A DNA stretch of 64,000 bases from Siphonodentalium dalli (lineage: Eukaryota > Mollusca > Scaphopoda > Gadilida > Siphonodentaliidae), in assembly GCA_032622095.1 (NCBI GenBank), contig CP136065.1:21192134-21256133 (forward strand). The letters run 5' to 3'. The notes under the pieces were generated by a model. The model was given only the letters and a program-made list of their open reading frames with translations, was not told the DNA's origin and did not search any database. Positions 10,800 through 22,700 of this stretch are shown piece after piece. Position numbers and translations under genes: made by a program. Position 1 is the stretch's first letter. Every line of letters begins with the position of its first letter.

Positions 10800-13700
10800 G
10801 TGAGTTGTAAAAAAAAAATAGGACAAAATTCTCTATTTTTTTTTATTGAATAATTTCTGAGCTAGAGAATCCATCACATTAAATTAATCTCTTCCCTGGC
10901 TGCGCCCGCAGATATATTCTATTCATATCCTATATTTGTGTGAACAGCAGAGGTTACATCTCTCCTACACGTATATCATATTTTCAAAATAAGTGTCCTC
11001 CCAGAGGGGTACTGCGTTATGCAGTAGGTCCCTAGATTTGCGTAGGTCTCTGTAGGTCACTCAATTCGCGTAGGTCCCCGCAGTAATGTAATATATAGTA
11101 GGTCTACATGATTTATTGACTGATAAAATGGATTGATACCACTAAATGATCATGTTATATGTTACTTTGCATATTTTTTTATAATTAATTTTCCCAAATC
11201 TGATGGGTTTGTTTGCTAAGTGATACTTAGACTAGAGGATGAAGCCTAACTAAAATTACGTAATTTCTGATCGGGAAAATAAGAGGATTAACTTGCTGGC
11301 TTCTGGATAAGATATTAACTGGAGGATAACTGATTGTATTTTTGCATTGATTTGTGTGGCTTTTGGAGCAGAAAATAAGAGGATTATCAGATTTCTCGAT
11401 TCATAACTATAGGTGAGTGGGCATGGATGCGTTAGCTAGGAGAATTTGATAATTTTCATAGTTTATTGAATATCAAAACATGCATCAAAACGTTTATAAC
11501 ATAATATGTAAATGACAGCACACAAAAATGAAGCACAAGCAACGGTATAAAAAAAAATATTTTTCATGGTAATAGGTAAGTTATATATATTTATTTTCTT
11601 GATATGGGATGTGATATTTTAGATTGCCTGTAGATAGCATTATGATTACTCGCCGATCCTTGGGATTTTTGGAATGGATGATGTTTTCGCTGTACAATTT
11701 CGTCGCAGTTAAAACAAGCCTATGTCCGTCCGTTGTCTGTTGCAGTCTATCGTGTGTCGGTCTGATTTGTCTTAAAAATTTCTCAAAATGTCGTCGCCGA
11801 ACTTCAGTCGATTTCTGGTTCCATATATCAATACTACATTATTTCCACAATTACACCGATTGAAGATGGTTTACAACTTAAATTAAATTGATATCAATAC
11901 TGATCGAGAATACTAATTAAGTATACTAAATAATTCACAATAATAAAATGGGGAAAACGAATTAATATAGTATCCGCCATCCTACTCAATATCTCATTTA
12001 AATATACACCAATACCGATCCGATGGAAACTTTAAATAATTAATTTTTATTGGAGTTGTTGAGACTGTATATGACATGTTATTAAAATAAAAGTATTACA
12101 AATAGTGGTAGTAATATACCAATACTGTTACAGAACGCTAAAATTTGTTAATTAGAATTAAAATTAATGTAAATAATCACAAAACCAAATAAATAATTTC
12201 TGCACAAAACTCGACATTACTATTTGACCAATCAGAACGCAGAGATGACCATTAGAAAAATATATGTCCAATCAAAACACGATCACTTAATTAGCCGGAT
12301 AATAATTATTCAACTTATGCTTCAGAAACATTTTTTATTCAGAAACAAAATGCGATGGATAAACGCTTTTCCGTTCAAATTGTATATAGAGGAAGTTTAA
12401 TCCACTCTGTTTATGCCACGATTTTTCCGTTCAAATTGTATGGCGAATTTTTAATCCACTCTGCGAAGTTTAATCAACAGTAGGCGCGTTTAATCAACAG
12501 GTGTTGATTACTTGTAAAATTTGAACAGATGGCTTTATTTATATAGTAAGATAGGCGATCGTGCATGGTAGTTACATTTGTATACAAATAAAATGGTAAG
12601 TATAACATTGAAATTTAATTATTTATTTGTCACTCATCTATGAGTAGGTGAAAAAGTACTAACACCAGTTGATAATTAGTCACCACCCTATCACAACAGA
12701 CATTGCCGAAATGAATCTTCAAAGAGGACAGATCCTTTTCGCAAAGAAAACACCCAGTCTCGCACACAATTTGATTAATGGTCACCCATGTAGCTGGGCT
12801 GTCTAAACTTACCATTCAGTTAAATAAGTTATGTTTAGTAACGTACTGATCACTTGTCAGTCCTAACTTAAACAATTAAATCTTAACATAACTTAATGAA
12901 CTGGATGGTAAATCTTTTTTTTTCATCTAAGCTAAACAAAATATATTATTAGATATTTAATTTAAAAAAAAAACAACGAAATATCATATACAATGTTCAC
13001 TAATTGATAATATTAGGCATTACTTATTCTATAAAGCATGCACTCTTGCATTACTACGGGAACCTAAATAAATGCAAAAATACAATCAGTTATCCTCCAG
13101 TTAATATCTTACCCCGAAGCCAGCAAGTTAATCCTCTTATTTTCCCGATCAGAAATCACGTAAATTTAGGTAGGCTTCATCCTCTAGTCTAAGTATCACT
13201 AAGCAAACAAACCCATCAGATTTGGGAAAATTAATTATAAAAAAAATATGCAAAGTAACATATAACATGATCATTTAGTGGTATCAATCCATTTTATCAG
13301 TCAATAAATCATGTAGACCTACTATATATTACATTACTGCGGGGACCTACGCGAATTGACAGACCTACGGAGACCTACGCAAATCTAGGGACCTACTGCA
13401 TAACGCGTCACCGCTCCCAGAGTCCCACCCCATCCCCCGACTGCGTTGTCGACAATGTCGCCATTGGCATTGGAACATCGATTTGACTACGTTGAAAAAT
13501 GACCATCAACGCGGTTCTAGTATGTAACGTAACGCAGTTTCATTGCTACTTAAATGTGGTTGCAATTTTCTTCAACACGGTGGAAATAACCAACAACGCA
13601 ACAAGGTGGACCGTGGAGGTGCATGGGCTTTAACAAAATGGAATGGTGCCTTAGCCTAGGTTCGACCAGTGATACTGTGACAGCGTGATGAACTGACAGT

Positions 13701-16700
13701 GACAGGCCTGTTTTGTCCAACGACATGCCCAGGGATGGATCCAGGGATTTTTTGGGGACACCTGTTTTGGGACCATGATATGCCGATGGGGGTAGGTACG
13801 GGGAGGGGTTGCCCCCTCCCTTATGTGCAGCATTAAAGATCCCGCATAAGAAAATGCACTGGCTTACAAGGTCAAGATAAAGGCCAATCATGTATTATAT
13901 TATATACATGTATGCAAGGCTCCTTAGATGGGAGACTCTCATTTATATAAGATAATGCATTGGCACAGGATTTTTGCAAAATTTCAAGAAGCCCCAGTCA
14001 TGAAAGGGTTAAAATATTTCTCACTGGACACTTGATTAAGAAAATAAAGGCTCTATATCAACTGTATATTGATGATTTGCATTGCATGTTGTTGAATTAT
14101 AATAGAAGATTTCCTTCAAAATATAGAAAATTCAGCTTTAATAAAACTAGCCACTTGCAATTTGGGGACATTTAGGCCACCAGAGTTTGGGCGCCCAAAC
14201 CTGTAACAGGTATCAAAAGAGCCCTGGATCCTTCCCTGGACATGCCTGCCTGCCGATATAACAACCAGATACAGACCTTCTCAAAATAAGTGGCCCTTTT
14301 AACGCGGTCATCAACGTGGTTGTAACACGGTCGTAACGCCAACGCAACGCGGTCTTTGCGTTGATAACGCGTTGGTGATGCGTTACGACCGCGTTGGAAA
14401 TCAACGGACCGCGTTGTAGTTTAACGCAGACTGCGTTGAAGTGTAACGCAGACGCGTTTACTTTAAACGCGTTGCGTTAAGGATCAACGCACACACGTTG
14501 GAGATTACAATCACCGCGCCGAAAAGTAAACAGATGATGAGTCACGTTATTTGGTTTTATACTGTTCAATATTTTTGGATTTATTTACGATGACCTACAT
14601 GTATGATTAATTTAGTGTAATTTCACCACTCACCGAAAATCACATATCTACGCATTCGTTCCAAAAAAGGCAGTTTATTTGCAGCTTTTGACTCGTGTTA
14701 GACTTTGTTTGTCATACATGTATACATTGTATACAGGTTATATGTCATTGTAATAGTGTATCGCGTGGAGCTGTCGTGTTTCACAATGTATATGGAGTAA
14801 AACACTACGCACGAAAGTATTGCCATACTGTATATGTCCGCTATAGAAATGCTGGCTGCTGGAGAGTAAACATACATGTACATGTATGTACATGTTGTTG
14901 CAAACGGAACAAAGAATATATCTAATAGGCTTATCAACAGTAAATAAACCACTATTAACTATCATTCTGGTTTCGTAGTCGGTTAACTTCGTCAACTACA
15001 TGTATAATAGATTTAAAACGCGCAATGTAAGCATGATGTTTGTCGTTTCTCCGCAGCAGTATGTCAGTCTCCGTTCAGGGTGTGAATCTGACCAATTAGA
15101 AGATCAATTTTCAAATGTGGGTGGAGTTACAGAAAAGTTATCTGGTAGTGGTGGTGTGTTTGTGTTTTTTTTAGCGGGACATTGAATTACCGTGGACATT
15201 TTTGTGTGTTTTCGCGATTTCTGTGATGGTGACTACATGTATATTAAAGATTTATTTCAACCCGAGATGCTAGAAAAAATACAATTTTGTCTAATTTGTT
15301 ATCGATTGCGTGGGACCGCGCTTGGATCTTCAAATGTATATATGTTTTCAAATATTTAAACAGAATTTAACTGAATTATTAAACTTATAATCTACATGTA
15401 GTATACTACGGTAAAAAGAAAGTTATTATTTATCATATGATTGTCTTTATATACAATAGCGGACAATTACTGAAACGTACATGAAGAACTCTTCGAAGCC
15501 GATTGAATACGATTTCATTCTTTCATCATCATGGAAATAACACGACCTCATCGAGTGGTAATTGTGATGCATGCTGCCCACTAGCCAACCAAAACCGACG
15601 AAGTTATTACAGCACAGTGTGTTCAATCGAGAATTCTGTTTGAGTCACGGTGTATCAATTTCAACTTTAGGCCCAGGTCATTTCCTGTTTGTAAAAATCG
15701 ACACGGGTGATTTACCGAAGACACGCCCCTATTGTGTTTGAGTTCATTGACACCGCTGTCAATCATTCACGGCAGGCGTTTGATCCGCGGTCTGTCAGTG
15801 AAAGTGACAAATCATTGGTTACCAAATCAGAGCGCTGTTTGTTTCACAGGAATTGCACAACACATGGATAATTAATATTTTAAATTATTTGCATCGATTA
15901 CCCACGTGCATGTACATGTGTGTTTTAGTGTACCATCACGAAGATTTCAAATGACATCGGACCCTTGGCATACAGGTTACCGACTATATTAAATATTCAA
16001 AGAATACATGTACGTTATGTACATTGCGACGTGAACTCAAATGTTTTGTTTGTTAGAAATGTCAATTGCATCTCTATTAATTCGCGAAGCGCGATCAATG
16101 TGATCTGCATTTATTTATTACATGTACATGTTTTTTTTGTTTTTTTTGGGGAAAAATTCTAAATGTAAATGTAAAACATTATCACCAATAAATCATGCAT
16201 TACCCAAGCCAAAAACATTGTATTAAATTGGCAACGTTCCTTTGGGAACCAAATGTTATCGTCTCGATTGATTACAATCGTTCCGTTTCCGATCAGAAAA
16301 TTGTATGAAACTAACATTGGTGGCCGTCGTTCATTTTCTCTCTTTAATTTTTTTTAATAAAATGAGCTCATGTCTGAAAGTTTGAATTCCCTGTGGTGAA
16401 TATTCTTGTTTGTAATGTTATTCAATAATTATTATTACAGTTGATAAGCTATTCTCTCGACCTCGTTTGTTGCGTTGACGGTTATCGCGACCGCGTGTGT
16501 TGCGTTGACGGTCATGCCGACCGCGTTATGTTGCATTGACGGTTACCTCGACCGCGTTGGAGTAACGTTACGACCGCGTTGGAGTAACGTTACGACCACG
16601 TTGGAGTAACGCGGTCGCAACGTTACTCCAACGCGGTCGTAACGCGGTCGGGAGGGCCATTACTTTTGAGTAGGTGTGTATATTGTCATATAACAGCGAT

Positions 16701-19700
16701 TTTTTATTCGTCTTGTTTGCTTATTAAGAAACTGGCCATACATTTGCATGATTCGGTGCTCGCATGAAACTAAATTAATTTTGAGTACGAACGTCCTCAT
16801 TGGTTGAGGTCCTCATGTAATTTCAATAAAGTATGTCAAGTCACTTTAGTCGCTTACGTACAGCGCGCTAAAACATTCCTTGAAAAAGCAACCACATGCA
16901 CGGATCTACAGTAATGCTGTAATTAATCGACTTCTTAACCACAGCAGAATTATGGGTAACTTTTCAGGATTTAGTCGGAAATATGGCTTGTTGCCATTCA
17001 CAACATGAATGGCAACAAGCCATATTTCCGACTAAATCCTGAAAAGTTACCCATAATTCTGCTGTGGTTAAGAAGTCGATTAATTAGAGCATTACTGTAC
17101 TTCGCTAGAGCTCTATTCATAAATTTAGTATAGATTATTTCAAGGGCATGTTTGAGTTACGTATATCTAGGGCGTCTTTGATGAAATTACATATTTGCTT
17201 TGTTGCAGAGAAGGTTTTTGGGTTCAGCACCATCTTGCGGTTGTTAATATTTTTTCCCAGTTGAAATATGTCATATTTTCTTCTCATGTCTTTATACATA
17301 GGACAATAGTATAAAAAGTGGATTTCGTCTTCAGTTTGTTTGGTACAAAAGTTGCACAATCTGTCAGAAATGTCTTTTTTTGGTCTGGTATATCTACCTG
17401 TTTCAATATGTATTAAGCCATGGGCACTAATCCTCAATTTAGTTAATTCTTTTTGATTCACCTTTGGGATGTTATATGTGAGTCTCACATATGGAATCAT
17501 TTATGGAATCATCAAACTCCAAGTCTATCTCACATTGTGAGATAGTCTTGGAGTTTGGTGATTCCATAAATTTTGCTGTAAAATCGTAGTTTACCTTCAT
17601 TGAGATTTAGCATTCTTTTATAGTCATTTTCAACTTTTAAGTTATATGTAGCTGTTATTAAGTTTTTTGTTCCGATCCATTCATAATTGTGAGTTTTTGG
17701 CCCACAAATTCTCTATTTGAGTCAATGAATTAGCCCATGACATTTTTGGCCTGATTTTCCTTATTAGGTTATCTTCATTGAATGCCGAGATTAATAATTT
17801 ATGTCTAGTTGAGTCCCCAGATTTACTGACCTCCATCAACCTCTTCTGAAATTTGAATGCTGAGTGAAACATTTTTAAGCATGTTGGTATAGTATTGAGT
17901 TCTGAGTATACTGCAATATTTGTAGCTTTACTGTTAACTAGTGGTCCGGACCGGGTGTCACTGGACCGGACCGGACTGCTTTTTGCCGCCGGTCCGGTCC
18001 ACTATTTTACTTCAGTTATAATAAACTATCGCGAATATTATTGCGTATTTGCCGTCATATCAATTAGCAACGATGTATTGACGCATTCAAGTGGTTAATA
18101 TCTATTAAACGTTTGATGCCACGAAAACAATGTATAGATTTACTTTCCTTATAATGTATTAATGTAACACTGGCCAACACTATGTAGCAGTAGCACCCTA
18201 TCAATGTGACAAACATGCAACTGAATGAGTATGGAACTATTTGTCATAAACAGTGTAACATGCATCAACTAATCAATTTGGATGGATATCGAATCGAGTA
18301 TTCTATTGTTTTTCACAGTTATAATTATCGAAGAAACATGCAAACCACATTACATAGTACATACACGAGACAGTCACATTAATCCAATAGTAGTTGTACT
18401 TAGGTATATAATTGTAATTGTCAGGACTATACAATCAGTATAGTTATTTCGTTAAATTTCAATTTAATGAAAATATGTTTTTACTTGAATTTGGTGATGC
18501 TAGCCTGCTGTGCGCAATAGCATCACTGAATTCACCCACTGTGGACCCCATTTTACACATGACAGACATACTATTTGCAGACTTGTTGGCAATGTCGCTA
18601 TTGTAACCTCTAGTCTAGGTTGATTTCTTTTGTCCATTGCAGATTTCACCAGAGCTCTGCATTTATCATTTATTTTCCAGAATCTGGAGCAGCCATCTGT
18701 AACTTTTTTCTACATCAGATGTGTAGCAAGGGTACAGCATGCCCATACCGACATGTTAAAGGTGACAGAAGTGTTGTTTGTAAACATTGGCTCCGAGGTC
18801 TGTGTAAAAAGGGAGATGACTGCGAGTTCTTGCATGAATATGACATGTCAAAGATGCCCGAGTGCTATTTCTTCTCAAAATTCAGTGAGTACACATATTA
18901 CCAAATATTCTTGTTAGTGATTTGACCTTATCCCAGTCTCAGAACATTTTACAATCCTGATAGGAATATTAGAGCCCATTTTATTCTGAATTCTGTTTGC
19001 CCACTCTTTGTGAACCATTACAGGGTTACCTTTGACCTTTAGTTATGAGCTACAACTATTCATGTAATTATGTTTCTTCCTATCAAGTAGAAACCAGTTA
19101 TCTTTCCACATTCCACAATCGTAGTCATAATCATCAGCCTGTTGATGGTGGACTGCACCTGTATGGTATATGGAAGAAGAAGGATTTTGAAATCCTCTTA
19201 TATCAACAGCTTGACACTTTATGCAAAATTGAATGGACAAATTTCATGGTGATTGTTCATATCATATTAGTTTTGGATGTTTCGTAGTATAGTACAAAAC
19301 TTTTGTATGAGCACAACTAAGTCGTTCATTGGCGATCAGATGCCAAAGGCAGGTGATTATGGTTAATTTGCGTAAGCCGTGATCTGGATTACTGAGTGAG
19401 ATAATGTTTTGAGTCACTTTAGCCAGTCTGGTCTCGCAAGGTGGACGTATCAAATTTTAATTTAAAATAAAAGGAAAATTTGGATATATCAAATGATTGG
19501 ACTTATATCTCTGTACCATGGTCTTGTATGCAAAGCAGAACATTTTCAGATATCTCTGCCATGAGTGGTCATCATATATTCTAAGCAACAGTCATAATTT
19601 GTCAGTTTGATAAATGACCGAAGTGTACATGTATATATTCTATTATGTAGAATTTTTTCATCTTGGAATTCAGTGCTGGAATCAAATTATTACGATTGAA

Positions 19701-22700
19701 AGACTTGCGTAGGATGTAAAGTGATCATGGTTATGTATACTTATAATGTAAGTTTGATAAATATTGTATGTTTTATGTACTGCATGAGTACATGTATACA
19801 GGCACGAGCTTTCAGTGTCGTTTTCTCCGCACAGTGGTTTTATCTCTGTTATAATGCCTGAATGACTTCTGTAAACGGCTGTCAGTTCAATCAAGTATTT
19901 TGAGCATCTCGGAATATAGAAGATATGTAACAACTGGGTATACTGTATTAACATATCAGACGGTATGAGAATAATAGTCATACTATTGTAAATGAAGTTA
20001 ATATTGAAATTAGTTTTCAACATGAGTTTGCTTAGCCAAAAGCATAATGTGTATAAGCTGTTGCTGAAATGCCTGTTTGCAACTATTCATCAATAAAGCC
20101 GTCGGCTATCTGCTACAAATGTGTTGTGTTTGTATTTAGTCTAGAGCAGACTTGTATGGCTATTTGTGTCTCCCTTCTTTGTCATATTAAAATGTTGCAA
20201 ATGTAAATATGCTGACTAGTTATATTTGTTGATATTTTCAGAGCAATGCAGTAACAAAGAATGTCCTTTTTTGCACATTGACCCAGAAAAGAAAATTAAA
20301 GACTGTGCTTGGTATGACAGAGGATTTTGTCGCCATGGTGAGTTATAATGATATATACAAGAGCCATCGATATGGGATCTAAAGCAGATTTCCACATTTT
20401 CTAGGCAGATGAATTGGTACAGCAAGGCCATTTGTCCTATGATTTGCATGAAATTTACAATTAACAATTACTAAATTCATCCTCTCGGGACCTCATTCTG
20501 CATGGCCTCATCTGCTATGGGATACCTAGACACAGATTTATGTTGGTGAAGATGGTGATGTTCACCCTGATTATGCATTGTTTCAGCTGCCAATTTGGGG
20601 ATGTAGAGAAACTAAACTAAAAAAGAAATTAAACTCTCTAAAGAAGCTAAAGAAACTAAAAAAACTTGTTAATTTGAGAATAAAGATAATTTCCAGATAA
20701 GATGAGGCCTAAGCAGAATGAGGTCCCCAGAGGATGAATTTAGTTATGCTAGCCTGCTGTGTCGGGAGCTTCACTATATTCACCCTCTGGGACCTCACTT
20801 TGCAAATGTCCAGCACCATTTTGTTAAGCAGTTATTTGTCATTGATTCTAGATTTATTGTTTTCAGGTCCTAACTGTAAGAACAGGCATGTTAGAAGAGT
20901 GGTCTGTCAGTGCTTCCTGAGTGGGTTCTGCCCGCTGGGGCCAAAATGCAAACACGTTCAGTGAGTAGAATGATAACAAGGTTTGGCTCTTTAACCCTTT
21001 CATGACAGGAGCTTCCCGATTTTTTGTGAAAACCCTGTGCCAATGCATTCTCTTATATATGCGAGTCGACCACAGGTCACCTCGCATATATAAGAGAATG
21101 CATTGGCCTAACAAATTTGATATTATTTTTTATAATTGTTAAAAAATGTAAGAAAAAATGATAAAAAATTTTATAAAAATTGTTCAAGAATGTAAGAAAA
21201 ATTGATAAAAATTATAAAATTGTTAAAGAATATAGAAAAAATGATAATTTTTTTTATAAATTGTAAGAAAAAATTATAAAAATTGTTAAAGAATGTAAGA
21301 AAAATTGATAAACAATTGTTAGGTCAATGCATTCCCTTATATATGCGAGGCGACCAATGGTTGACTCGTATATATAACAGAATGCATTGGAACAGGGTCT
21401 TAAATGTTGCCCCAGCGCAGCTCCCATCATGAAAGGGTTAAAGAGACCCAAGGCACTCGCAGTGGGTAAATGGGCAAATAATATAAAAGTCTGTAAAAAC
21501 ATTATGGAAACATATGGAGAATAAGATCAACTTTGTTCTTATGTTCATTAATGATAGCTCTCAATACATGAAATTTCATGTGTTGAAACCATTGTTAGGT
21601 AAACGAAATGTTGTGTGTTCAAACCACTGTTATGTAAAGAAAACTGTTACAGTAATTTTTCAACAAACATCGCTAATCGTGCAGTAAGTTAAAATATATT
21701 TAGTCTGAATATGATTTTCAGATTTATTTTCAATGCTTTGACCTTTTCCAATGCTTGCCGTCTCTAACTTTTCCACGTTAAGTGTACCTGAGTTTGTTTC
21801 TTAATTTTGCAGCCCGAAATTTGATCTTCCAACAATAGATCCAGCTGCACTGACAAAGAAGTTCATGGTCGTCTGTCATTACTGTGGTGAGCATGGTCAC
21901 AAATACGTGACATGCCACAAAATGCCTCAAGATCTTAAAGAGGCCCACCATGCACAACAACAACAGAAATACCAGGATTATCAGGATAAACTCAAACAAA
22001 TTCATCAGGTATATACTGATTCCACTGTGTTCTATGTTCAACTCCATGAATGTTCTGTTATTGTAACGGTGTGTGCCTATATCCTCACTGAATCTGTTTA
22101 TATGCAATGAAAATTTATTTCTTTCAGCAAAACATTAGTGATGTGGGTGGTACCCTATAACACATTTTAGTGGCATAATGATTTTTAATGTACATGTATA
22201 TATCAGATATGACCAACATCAATAATCTAGTTCATAGGTTTGTGAGGTCATTTCTTTGAAATATCATGAAATAGATATAATAATCCCATTTATTCATATA
22301 TGATGTCATTATCTTTTCATACAGGCCTATTTATATTAGTAGTGTCACCCACATCTATATTATTTGACCATTTATAACCTGATAAATCATTCTTGTGCAT
22401 TTCAGAATAACCTCAATGCCAGAACGCCAAACTTCCAAGAGCAATTCCGATCTCTGGATAAGATCACATGCTTCAAGGTTTGTATTATGCTTTGTATTTT
22501 GCTAACACAGTTCAAAGTTCGAAATATGTGCTCCTGAATTTTCCACATTACTAATTATGGAACTATAATTATCGCAAGAATCAATTTTCTTGTGGTCAAA
22601 TACAGAACATATATTCTTAGAAAAAAATGGCTCTCCTGTTAGGACACAGAAAATGGATTTTCAGAGTGGTACATAAGTTTATATTGTGGTGGATTGAGGT

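Noticed and set aside
13550-13891. 113-codon minus-strand ORF
   Set aside because: It crosses decayed repeats and MITE sequence; composition and overlap with another frame suggest chance.
18630-18917. Alternative-frame ORF overlapping CPSF4 exon 2
   Set aside because: A shadow of the CPSF4 frame, which alone carries the zinc fingers and continues through spliced exons.
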